Part shown: piece by piece, positions 1 to 5,947 of the stretch
Layout of the letters: each line of letters begins with the position of its first letter
How positions within the stretch are numbered: position 1 is the first letter of the stretch
Source: DATAMF01 sp036260665
Lineage (GTDB): Bacteria; Chloroflexota; Anaerolineae; Aggregatilineales; Aggregatilineaceae
Direction of reading: 5' to 3'
NCBI GenBank assembly: GCA_036260665.1
Contig: DATAMF010000395.1
Span: 1 to 6,440, forward strand
DNA length: 6,440 bases
Made by a program: the position numbers and the translations under genes
The notes under the pieces: generated by a model
What the model was told of the DNA's origin: nothing
The model's input: the letters and a program-made list of their open reading frames with translations, nothing else
Database searches by the model: none

Positions 1-154
1 ATACGCCCCGCGTTCAATGCCCGTCCTTCGTAGGGGCGTGGGCTTGCCCCGCCCGCTTTTCCCCTCCTTTCTCCGCGTGCGGGGAAAGGAGGCCGGGAGG
101 ATAGGGGTGAGATTCGTAGGGGCAATTCACGAATTGCCCCGCTTGCCATGCAGT
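1..154. repeat. Non-coding end region with composite hairpin repeat (copy A)
   Basis: No gene is supported here. Three modules follow each other. The first starts GTAGGGGC at 30-37 and runs into GCCCCGCCCGC by 56. The second is a long hairpin at 63-92: arms CCTCCTTTCTCCGC and GCGGGGAAAGGAGG pair over 14 positions with one T-G wobble and almost no loop. The third is a linker GGGAGGATAGGGGTGAG followed by a second GTAGGGGC (116-123), whose palindrome at 119-140 has arms GGGGCAATTC and GAATTGCCCC around AC. The element lies directly past the 3' end of the transporter gene. A T run precedes the hairpin on the plus strand and none follows it on either strand, so it does not look like an ordinary intrinsic terminator. 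Open frames through it (reading GAIHELPR) are products of the repeat, not genes. Confidence 0.85.
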
Positions 155-3013
155 CTAATCCCCCGCTTCACTGGGGACGGTTGGCTGCTTGCCACGCGGC
201 AGCCCACCCGGCCACCACGTCCACCGCCCCAACAGTGCCGTCAGTGCCGGAACCAGCATCGTCCGCACCACAAACGTATCGATCAACACACCTACCGACA
301 CCGCAAACCCAATTTCCGATAGTCCTTTGATCTCTCCCGTTGTCATCGCCGCAAACGTTCCTGCCAGGATAATCCCCGCCGACGTGATAATCGACCCGGT
401 TGCCGCTACGGCGCGGTGGACGCCTTCGCGCGGGCCATGTTTGCCGACTTCTTCCTTGACGCGCCCCATCAAAAAGATGCTGTAGTCAATTCCCAGGGCT
501 ACCAGGAACACGAAGGTGAAAAATGGCATCCAGAACGTCAGTTTTTCGATTCCCAGCACCACCTTGAAGAACAACCCCGTCAATCCCAGCGTGAAGGTGA
601 AGCTCAACACGACAGTAGCGATCAGGTACAGTGGCGCAACTGCACTCCGCAGCATCAGCAGCAGCACCAGGAAGATGCCGCCCATCACAAATCCAAACGC
701 CTTAATCTGATCCCGGTTCATCGTATCGTGAATATCCGTGACCATCACCGGATCGCCGCTGATTTCGGCTTCTCCGTTGCCCTCATACCGCTTCAGGATG
801 TCCCGAATATCGGTAATCGTATCCATCGCTTGATAACTGGTTGGGATCACATCCAGCACCACTTGCAACCGGTAGGCATTCCCATTATCCGACAGATAAC
901 GCTCGAAAATAGGGTCAAGTCGGGCGAACAAATCCCCGGCTTCCGTCGGCAGAATATACGCATCGGGCATCGCGCGGAAGCTTTCCGCCAACCCCGCCAG
1001 GGTGCTGTCCACTTTCGCCAGGCTGTCACCCGCCAGCGCTTCCAACTGCGGTTGGGCCGGTTCAACCAGAGTCATCAAATCGCTGATCGGCAGGGTCGCC
1101 TCGTCCATTTCCGCGAATCGCGCCGCCAGGCCGTTCAGCGCCCCGATCAGCTCGTCCTTCCGCGTCAGCAGCGCGGGTAGTCCCGCCTCCGCGATCTCGT
1201 TGAGTGTAACATAACTCGGATCGCCCACAATTTCCGGGAACCGTTCACCCAGCAACTTCAGATACCCCTGTGCAGCGGGCTGCACCAGCGGCACCAGCGC
1301 CGGATCGATTTTGGTCAGATCCAGCGGCTGTGCCAGGGCGTTCGCCGCCAGCGCCAACTGCCCGTCCACGCGCATCAATCCGCCTAACTGCGTCAGCGTG
1401 GACTGTATCGCAGCGTAATTCTCATCTTCCACAATCGCCGGGAACCGTTCGCCCAACACATCCAGATACGCCGCCATGCTTTTTAGCAGCGTCACGACTT
1501 CCGCCGGGTCCGCCGTCAGCAGGTCGGTTTCGGCCAACTGCGCGCGGATCGCCTCGATCTGCACATCGGGGCGCAGCAGGCCATCCAGGTCCTCGTCCTG
1601 GCCGAACGGGCTGTTCATGCCGCGCACCTGCCCCACTCCATCCAGCGCCGCGAGTTCATCCGTCAATTGGACGATTTCCGCCGCCATCGTCTCCGCGTCC
1701 CGCTGGGTCACGGTGACATCCATCGGCGTGATCAAGCCCTGGTCCATGTGTTCGCCCAGCACATTGAATCCCACCACAGCGGGTTTATCGTCGGGCAAAT
1801 CCTTGACCGCATCATACGAATAATCCAGGCTCAGCGCGTAGATCGAGAACGGAGCCATCACCACGATGATCAGTACAATGGCGATCACCGGGCGGCTGCT
1901 GACCTGTTTCGAAACCCATTCATACCACTGCCCCGTTGCGCGGTGTTGGGCTTTCCCCGGCCAGAAGGCACGTTCGCCCAGTGTCGCCAGCAGCGCCGGA
2001 GTCAGGGTCAACCCTGCCGCCAGCATCACCAGCACACCAATTGCCAGCGCGGGACCTGTCGTTTTGAACAGTCCCATTTCGGCCAGTGACATCGCCATAA
2101 AACCGACAAAAATCGTCCCGGCGCTGCTGGTAATCGTCTCCCCCACAAGCTGCACCGTATGCCGCGTCGATTTCGCTACGTCCTTCTGATCGGCCATCTC
2201 TTCGCGGAACCGGCTGATCAGGAATAGGCAGTAATCGGTCCCCGCGCCGTACAGAATCACCACCAGCAGCACGTTCACATAGCTGGTGATCGTCATCACC
2301 TGCTCCCCCACCCACGCGACTAATCCGCGCGTGATAAAGTAGGAGATCGTCACCGTCGTCAGCGGAATCAGCGGGCTGACCGGCGAGCGGTAGATCGTCA
2401 GCAGCAGAATCACCACCAGCGCCACCGTCACCCAGATTGTTCGGTCCACGCTGGTCCGGATCGATTCATCCGTTTCGATCACCACCGGCGATGATCCGGT
2501 CTGGTGAACCTTGACAATCGACGGCGTATGCGCATCCAGCCAATCATTGATCGCGTGGATAGCGTCGCCGGTGCGCGGATCAACGTGCCCGGTAGCCAGA
2601 TCGACCACTACAATCGCAATTTGTTGATCATCCGCTACGGTCAGTTTCTCAACCAGTTTATTCGTGGTCGGGGCCGACACGCGGACAATGTTATCAGGCG
2701 CGCTGTCACTGTTCAGCCAGTTTTCCAATTCCTGAATGAATCCCCACACTGCCGGATCATACACGCCCTCATTTTGACTGGCATCCACCACCAACACCGT
2801 CGAACCGCTCGCATATTGGCTGGGGAAATTCGTGCGAAAGACCTCTTCCGCTTTCTGATAGGGCGCATTATCCGGCAGAAAATCCGCCTGATCCGAACTG
2901 GCAACATCGTTGATATTGGGCGCGACCAGCGTAATCAGGATCGCCAGCCCGATCCAGCCCAGGACAATTGGTGTATGGTAACGAACAGCAAGCCTACCCA
3001 GACGCTCAAACAT
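155..3013 (-). CDS. MMPL/RND-family transporter, 952 aa
   Basis: Inner-membrane exporter of the MMPL branch of the RND superfamily; relatives move lipids, siderophores or drugs using the proton gradient. The protein shows the two-half plan. TM1 is near 15-32, followed by an extracytoplasmic porter domain (about 33-190) and a five-helix bundle (about 192-346). TM7 (375-396) leads to a large second extracytoplasmic domain (about 397-768) and a second bundle (769-929). Each half has the proton-relay motif in its fourth helix: GTDY (D260, Y261) and GIDY (D843, Y844), each followed by a conserved [LI]FL..[SG]R segment. The C-terminus LGRWTWWPG is typical of the family. AGGAGGAA (minus strand, 3031-3024) lies 10 nt before the ATG. 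The second periplasmic domain contains an internal 68-residue duplication and a largely helical insert. The gene is divergent from a TetR-type regulator that probably represses it. The substrate cannot be read from the sequence. Confidence 0.95.
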   Translation of the reverse strand: MFERLGRLAVRYHTPIVLGWIGLAILITLVAPNINDVASSDQADFLPDNAPYQKAEEVFRTNFPSQYASGSTVLVVDASQNEGVYDPAVWGFIQELENWLNSDSAPDNIVRVSAPTTNKLVEKLTVADDQQIAIVVVDLATGHVDPRTGDAIHAINDWLDAHTPSIVKVHQTGSSPVVIETDESIRTSVDRTIWVTVALVVILLLTIYRSPVSPLIPLTTVTISYFITRGLVAWVGEQVMTITSYVNVLLVVILYGAGTDYCLFLISRFREEMADQKDVAKSTRHTVQLVGETITSSAGTIFVGFMAMSLAEMGLFKTTGPALAIGVLVMLAAGLTLTPALLATLGERAFWPGKAQHRATGQWYEWVSKQVSSRPVIAIVLIIVVMAPFSIYALSLDYSYDAVKDLPDDKPAVVGFNVLGEHMDQGLITPMDVTVTQRDAETMAAEIVQLTDELAALDGVGQVRGMNSPFGQDEDLDGLLRPDVQIEAIRAQLAETDLLTADPAEVVTLLKSMAAYLDVLGERFPAIVEDENYAAIQSTLTQLGGLMRVDGQLALAANALAQPLDLTKIDPALVPLVQPAAQGYLKLLGERFPEIVGDPSYVTLNEIAEAGLPALLTRKDELIGALNGLAARFAEMDEATLPISDLMTLVEPAQPQLEALAGDSLAKVDSTLAGLAESFRAMPDAYILPTEAGDLFARLDPIFERYLSDNGNAYRLQVVLDVIPTSYQAMDTITDIRDILKRYEGNGEAEISGDPVMVTDIHDTMNRDQIKAFGFVMGGIFLVLLLMLRSAVAPLYLIATVVLSFTFTLGLTGLFFKVVLGIEKLTFWMPFFTFVFLVALGIDYSIFLMGRVKEEVGKHGPREGVHRAVAATGSIITSAGIILAGTFAAMTTGEIKGLSEIGFAVSVGVLIDTFVVRTMLVPALTALLGRWTWWPGGLPRGKQPTVPSEAGD
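1103..1510 (-). repeat. Internal 68-residue duplication in the MMPL protein
   Basis: Residues about 502-569 and 570-637 of the transporter form two tandem units of 68 residues. The clearest shared stretch is YLDVLGERFPAIVEDENY (516-533) against YLKLLGERFPEIVGDPSY (584-601), each preceded by DPA at the same distance (502 and 570). The DNA is still visibly similar: CCGGGAACCGTTC occurs in both copies on the plus strand. A weaker third unit may follow at about 641-685. The region lies in the second extracytoplasmic domain and looks alpha-helical. Confidence 0.75.
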
Positions 3014-3069
3014 AGGTTACACTTTCCTCCTGATGACAGGGAGTTAGTAGTGCGCATCACGATCAATAC

Positions 3070-3098
3070 TTGACTAACGCGCCACTTATGTACACAAT
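3070..3098 (+). promoter_or_regulatory. Weak candidate promoter of the tetR gene
   Basis: TTGACT (3070-3075) is followed after 17 bp by CACAAT (3093-3098, 4 of 6 matches). Transcription would begin near 3105, giving a 5' leader of about 67 nt to the ATG at 3172. It faces the MMPL promoter and its -10 nearly meets the MMPL start site, so one bound repressor could shut both. Confidence 0.3.
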
Positions 3099-3101
3099 GT
3101 A
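3091..3101. promoter_or_regulatory. Possible TetR-type operator dyad
   Basis: TACA-CAA-TGTA is a small inverted repeat at the point where the two divergent promoters meet. It overlaps the tetR -10 and the predicted MMPL start site. The arms are only 4 bp and the symmetry does not extend cleanly outwards, so position is the main argument. TetR-family repressors usually bind longer dyads (about 15 bp or more). Confidence 0.25.
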
Positions 3102-3102
3102 T

Positions 3103-3130
3103 AGGATATGCGTTTTTTGAGCTTTGTCAA
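3103..3130 (-). promoter_or_regulatory. Candidate promoter of the MMPL gene
   Basis: On the minus strand there is a perfect -35 TTGACA (3130-3125), a 16-bp spacer, and a -10 TATCCT (3108-3103, 4 of 6 matches). Transcription would start near 3096, about 80 nt before the ATG. The -35 covers the region just inside the possible upstream TTG start of tetR, one more reason to prefer the later tetR start. Confidence 0.5.
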
Positions 3131-3171
3131 CGCTGAATTTGCGCATCTTGTATTTTAATGAACAGGTGTCT

Positions 3172-3774
3172 ATGCTGCCCCAAAATGATAAACGAACCGA
3201 TCGGCGCGTCCAGCGCACCCATCAACTGCTACGTGATTCATTAATTGAACTGAGCCTGGAAAAAGGCTACGATGACGTTACGATTCAGGAGATCACGGAT
3301 CGCGCCAATTTAGGCCGGGCCACGTTTTATCTCCACTACCGTGACAAAGACGATCTCCTGCTCCAAACCTTGCAGGAAATTGTGGATGACCTGCTTCAAC
3401 AGGTCGGACCGCAAATGGAAGGGATGTTTCTGCGGGGGGATATTGCGCCGCTGTTGACCGTCTTTCATCACGCCGAAGAACATCGTGTTCTCTATCAAAT
3501 CATCTTGCAGGGGCGCGGCGCGTCCACCATCGAACACCGTCTCCGCGAGTACACCGCGAGTCGTTCCGAATCGTTGATCGAAAAGCTCCTCCAGGGGGAC
3601 CCCAGCCCGCTGCCTATCGAAATCGCGGGCAACTACATCGGCAGCTCGCTCTTGGGTTTAGTGGAATGGTGGCTGGAAAAAGATATGCCCTACACCGCTG
3701 AATATATGGCCCAACTCTTTTTCGACCTGTGCATCACCAGCATTATGCGCGCCTTGGGCAAAGAACAACCGTAG
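3172..3774 (+). CDS. TetR/AcrR-family transcriptional regulator, 200 aa
   Basis: DNA-binding repressor of the TetR/AcrR type. Residues about 12-63 form the N-terminal three-helix domain. The helix-turn-helix reads TIQEITDRANLGRATFYLHY (37-56), followed by RDKDDLL, a close match to the family signature. The rest (about 65-200) is the ligand/dimer domain. Its end (GLVEWWLEKDMPYTAEYMA) resembles a large group of uncharacterised regulators with the same tail. I chose the ATG at 3172 because 200 residues is typical for the family and the DNA-binding domain begins soon after it; AGGTG lies 3 nt upstream, a poor spacing. A TTG at 3124 would add 16 residues unlike the family and would overlap the MMPL -35 region. 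The gene is divergent from the MMPL transporter, the usual arrangement for a local repressor of an efflux gene. The ligand is unknown. Confidence 0.9.
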   Translation: MLPQNDKRTDRRVQRTHQLLRDSLIELSLEKGYDDVTIQEITDRANLGRATFYLHYRDKDDLLLQTLQEIVDDLLQQVGPQMEGMFLRGDIAPLLTVFHHAEEHRVLYQIILQGRGASTIEHRLREYTASRSESLIEKLLQGDPSPLPIEIAGNYIGSSLLGLVEWWLEKDMPYTAEYMAQLFFDLCITSIMRALGKEQP

Positions 3775-3800
3775 CCGGTTGCCGCCCCAGACCATGCCGC

Positions 3801-3889
3801 GCCCGCTGTGCCCCTCCTTTCTCCGCGTGCGGGGAAAGGATGCCGGGAGGATGATTCGTAGGGGCAATTCATGAATTGCCCCGCTTGCC
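3801..3889. repeat. Composite hairpin repeat, copy B
   Basis: This is a near-copy of 51-147 in the same orientation. Over the aligned 89 positions I count four substitutions, plus one 8-bp gap (AGGGGTGA present only in copy A). It holds the CTCC/GGGGAAAGG hairpin (3813-3839) and the GTAGGGGC palindrome. Here the palindrome is perfect over 22 bp (3861-3882): arm GGGGCAATTC, centre AT, arm GAATTGCCCC. It begins 26 bp after the tetR stop. As in copy A, no T run follows the hairpins. Confidence 0.9.
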
Positions 3890-3890
3890 T

Positions 3891-3902
3891 CACCAATTGG
3901 TG
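3891..3902. repeat. Short perfect palindrome between repeat copies B and C
   Basis: CACCAATTGGTG reads the same on both strands. Just after it, GCCG-TTTTT-CGGC (3912-3924) could form a 4-bp hairpin. Both sit in the linker between the two composite repeats (3890-3951), where I see no gene. Function is unknown and chance is possible. Confidence 0.4.
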
Positions 3903-3951
3903 TCAACTGAAGCCGTTTTTCGGCGGAAAATATCCGAAATACAGGCGGTTT

Positions 3952-4026
3952 GTAGGGGCGCTGCTTGCTGCGCCCGTTTTTCCCCCTCGCCAACTCGGTT
4001 GGAGAGGGGGCAGGGAGGATAGAGGT
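3952..4026. repeat. Composite hairpin repeat, copy C (variant module)
   Basis: It has the same order of parts as copy A with a different central hairpin. GTAGGGGCG (3952-3960) is followed by CGCCCG and a T run before CCCCC. The hairpin at 3982-4010 has arms CCCCCTCGCCAAC and GTTGGAGAGGGGG (12 of 13 pairs, loop TCG). The tail CAGGGAGGATAGAGGT matches the CCGGGAGGATAGGGGT tail of copy A. A small inner hairpin, GGGCGC to GCGCCC, lies at 3956-3975. It ends about 8 bp from the degV stop codon. No T run follows it on either strand. Confidence 0.8.
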
Positions 4027-4033
4027 TCCCCTA

Positions 4034-4870
4034 CTAAATCGGACAAACAACAACCCCCACCGCACCCGGTCCGGCATGCGCCGAAATAGTTGGCCCCGCG
4101 TCCACGACCAGGGAATAAGCCGGACGCAGTGTATTTTGCATTTGGCTGCACAACCGTTGACCGAGATCCGGCACTTTGGTGTGAACCACACCCACCCACA
4201 CCGTCAGCAGGCCCTTAATGTCTTCCAGCACCCGCATTTGCATATCAATCGTGGCCCGTTCACGCCCCCGCACGCGTCCGCCAGGGACCAGCAGGCCCTC
4301 TTTCAGCATCAGAATGGGTTTCAGGTCGAGCATCAAACCCAACATATATTGGGCCAGGTTCACCCGTCCACCCCGGTGCAGATACGACAGGTTATCAAGC
4401 AAACAATAAAAATGAGACTGCTTGCGCATCCGTTCCAGCGTTCCCAGAATAACAATTTCGTCTTGTCCAGCTTCCGCCATCTGCGCCGCCCGCAGCGCCT
4501 GGAACCCCTGCCACAGCGAGATGCCCCCACTGTCATGCACCCGCACCCGTTCCGGCGCAACCTGTTGGGCAGCCTGCCCCGCGATCTCGAATACTCTACT
4601 AATCCCACTGGATGCGCTTACCACGATCAATCGATCCTCGTTGGCGATGAGCGGGGTGAAAAAGTCGCTGTACTCCTCCACCGATAAGGGTTCGGTGCGC
4701 GGCACTTCCGGCTCATCGGCCAGCAGATCATAGAGCGCTTGTGTATCAACGGCATCCGTTCGCACCTTGCCCGTCTTGAGATAGACCCAGGCCGGAATAA
4801 TGTGAATTTTATGTTGGTTAACCAGTTCAACGGGCAAATCAGCAATGGTATCCGTGGCGATCTGGATCAT
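4034..4870 (-). CDS. DegV-family (FakB-like) lipid-binding protein, 278 aa
   Basis: DegV proteins bind a fatty acid between two alpha/beta domains. The best-known members, FakB proteins, present it to the kinase FakA for phosphorylation and use in phospholipid synthesis. Family marks seen are an N-terminal ATDTIADLP (5-13), PRTEPLS (57-63) at the TSQPS site, SSGIS (87-91), VHDSGGIS (111-118), YLHRGGRV (163-170), LKPIL (183-187), a GGRVRGRERA segment (197-206) and a C-terminal SAHAGPGAVGVVV (263-275) with the conserved His265. Length is normal for the family. AAGGGGAG on the minus strand (4884-4877) sits 6 nt before the ATG. Several lipid-site positions differ from the usual pattern: Ser to Glu60, and Gly-Thr to Arg92-Val93. 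The chain preference may therefore be unusual. No FakA-like kinase gene is in view. The gene appears to be transcribed alone; its 3' end faces tetR. Confidence 0.92.
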   Translation of the reverse strand: MIQIATDTIADLPVELVNQHKIHIIPAWVYLKTGKVRTDAVDTQALYDLLADEPEVPRTEPLSVEEYSDFFTPLIANEDRLIVVSASSGISRVFEIAGQAAQQVAPERVRVHDSGGISLWQGFQALRAAQMAEAGQDEIVILGTLERMRKQSHFYCLLDNLSYLHRGGRVNLAQYMLGLMLDLKPILMLKEGLLVPGGRVRGRERATIDMQMRVLEDIKGLLTVWVGVVHTKVPDLGQRLCSQMQNTLRPAYSLVVDAGPTISAHAGPGAVGVVVCPI

Positions 4871-5040
4871 GGCGCTCTCCCCTTTTCAAAATATAGTCTT
4901 TGTTGGTCTTTTTCAGCCTTTTCAGCATAGCACAAATGTGGTGTACCGCCATTTTCAACCGGGTTGAAACCCTGGTTGCAATGCGGGTTGCGGTGGAACT
5001 AAACCTGTGTTCCTTGTGTGTCGTGGTTATTCATGGTTCA
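4871..5040. other. Divergent intergenic region between degV-family gene and iron permease
   Basis: No gene is seen. Next to the degV-family start are its ribosome site and a possible minus-strand -10, TATATT (4895-4890), with no convincing -35. A 9-bp-spaced pair of TTTTCAGC (4910-4917 and 4919-4926) lies upstream. At 4953-4977 there is a dense dyad of AACC and GGTT words: TTTCAACC-G-GGTTGAAA, and overlapping it GGGTT-GA-AACCC. These could form alternative hairpins. The minus strand at about 5034-5004 resembles a low-complexity ACC/CAC phrase that I recall from intergenic DNA of other bacteria; this is memory, not a search. Confidence 0.5.
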
Positions 5041-5066
5041 ATTGAGAACTATTCTCAATAATTGAG
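5041..5066 (+). promoter_or_regulatory. Fur-like operator of the iron permease
   Basis: ATTGAGAA-CTA-TTCTCAAT (5041-5059) is a perfect 8-3-8 inverted repeat. It also fits the 7-1-7 Fur pattern as TGAGAAC-T-ATTCTCA with 6 of 7 arm pairs. A second dyad, CTCAAT-A-ATTGAG (5054-5066), shares its middle half-site, giving three alternating half-sites in 26 bp, as in the overlapping dimer sites known for Fur. It lies immediately upstream of the extended -10, where a repressor would block RNA polymerase. With an iron permease downstream, Fur-type control by iron is the natural reading. A MarR- or DtxR-type protein is also possible. Confidence 0.7.
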
Positions 5067-5067
5067 C

Positions 5068-5076
5068 TGATATAAT
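5068..5076 (+). promoter_or_regulatory. Extended -10 promoter of the iron permease
   Basis: TGATATAAT contains a consensus -10 (TATAAT, 5071-5076) and the TGn extension, which can replace a -35. No good -35 is found 16-18 bp upstream; that space is filled by the Fur-like operator. The start of transcription would be near 5083, which affects the choice of start codon. Confidence 0.65.
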
Positions 5077-5094
5077 CGCATGGAGAAAACATCG

Positions 5095-5931
5095 ATGTGG
5101 GTATCTTTGCTCCTCACTTTTCGCGAAGGTCTTGAAGCCGCGCTGTTGGTCGGCATTATTTTTGGAACACTGCGCCAATTAGACCGCCCTGATCTCCACC
5201 GGATGACGTGGGCCGCTGTTCTGCTGGCGGCCACATTGAGCTTTTTGTTAGCCGTAGCGCTGCAAATTGCCGGAGCCGAATTTGAAGGTCGCGGCGAGAT
5301 GATTTTCGAAGGCATAGCCATGTTACTGGCGGTGAGTGTCCTCACCTGGATGATCTTTTGGATGCGCCGCCAGTCGCGCACGCTCAAAGCCAAAATCGAA
5401 GCCGATATTCGAGTTGCTATTCGCCAGGGTCACAACTGGGCGCTGTTCAGTCTCGTTTTTGTGGCGATCCTTCGCGAAGGCATCGAAACCGCCCTGTTCC
5501 TGACTGCCGCGAATGTCGCCAGCGGCGATGGTTTTCTGACGCTGCTGGGCGGTCTGATCGGCTTAGCCGCCGCCGTTCTCATCGGCTGGATGATCTATGC
5601 GGGTACGGCGCAGCTCAACGTGCGGCGCTTCTTCGATGTGACCAGCATTTTGCTGCTCATCTTCGGCGCGGGCTTGTTCGCACACGCCTTGCACGAATTT
5701 GCCGAACTCGGCTGGCTGCCGGCGTTGGCCGAGGAAGTCTGGAACCTGGAATCCGTGCTCAGCAATTCCTCTACCGTGGGTGGCCTTCTGCGTGTGTTGG
5801 TCGGCTACAACGCTTCCCCCACACTGATCGAAGTAATCGGCTACTTAGCCTATTGGGGCATCGTGCTGTTCGCCGCGAACTGGTGGGCCAACCGCCCAGC
5901 CGTCACACCATCACCGGATTTTGCCGCGTGA
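5095..5931 (+). CDS. FTR1/EfeU-type iron permease, 278 aa
   Basis: Inner-membrane iron permease of the FTR1 family (EfeU in Escherichia coli). The two family iron motifs are present: REGLE at 10-14 in TM1 and REGIE at 127-131 in TM4, the second with Ile for Leu. Seven membrane segments can be seen (about 1-24, 39-60, 67-90, 115-142, 147-170, 179-202, 244-265). WMIFWMRRQSR follows TM3 and LHEFAELGWLP (199-209) follows TM6, both as in EfeU. I prefer the ATG at 5095: MWVSLLLTFREGLEAAL then lines up residue for residue with the EfeU N-terminus, and GGAG at 5082-5085 lies 9 nt upstream. The ATG at 5080 would add MEKTS, has no ribosome site and lies only 3 nt after the -10. No EfeO or EfeB partner is present, so this is a stand-alone permease, probably repressed by Fur when iron is sufficient. 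Confidence 0.93.
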   Translation: MWVSLLLTFREGLEAALLVGIIFGTLRQLDRPDLHRMTWAAVLLAATLSFLLAVALQIAGAEFEGRGEMIFEGIAMLLAVSVLTWMIFWMRRQSRTLKAKIEADIRVAIRQGHNWALFSLVFVAILREGIETALFLTAANVASGDGFLTLLGGLIGLAAAVLIGWMIYAGTAQLNVRRFFDVTSILLLIFGAGLFAHALHEFAELGWLPALAEEVWNLESVLSNSSTVGGLLRVLVGYNASPTLIEVIGYLAYWGIVLFAANWWANRPAVTPSPDFAA

Positions 5932-5947
5932 TCCAGTTGTACAATTT

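Noticed and set aside
1..154. Partial gene entering from the left edge
   Set aside because: No frame from position 1 shows family features; the stretch is accounted for by the composite repeat.
17..322. Plus-strand frame reading through repeat copy A (contains GAIHELPR)
   Set aside because: It is made of repeat sequence and then antisense MMPL; peptides of this type are common artefacts of intergenic repeats.
416..1180. 254-codon open frame on the plus strand across the transporter gene
   Set aside because: It is antisense to the MMPL gene, is rich in His, Gln and Arg with no recognisable domain, and has no ribosome site. The minus-strand protein has full family motifs.
3124..3171. TTG start at 3124 for the TetR-type regulator
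   Set aside because: It adds 16 residues outside the usual family N-terminus, has no properly spaced ribosome site and overlaps the -35 region of the divergent transporter promoter.
3766..3781. CAACCG-TAGC-CGGTTG hairpin over the tetR stop codon
   Set aside because: The stem is only 6 bp with no T tract after it; not enough for a terminator.
3658..4191. Minus-strand 177-codon frame across repeats B and C
   Set aside because: It joins antisense tetR, two repeats (GRSKQRPY and GAIHELPL phrases) and an alternative frame of degV; no family features.
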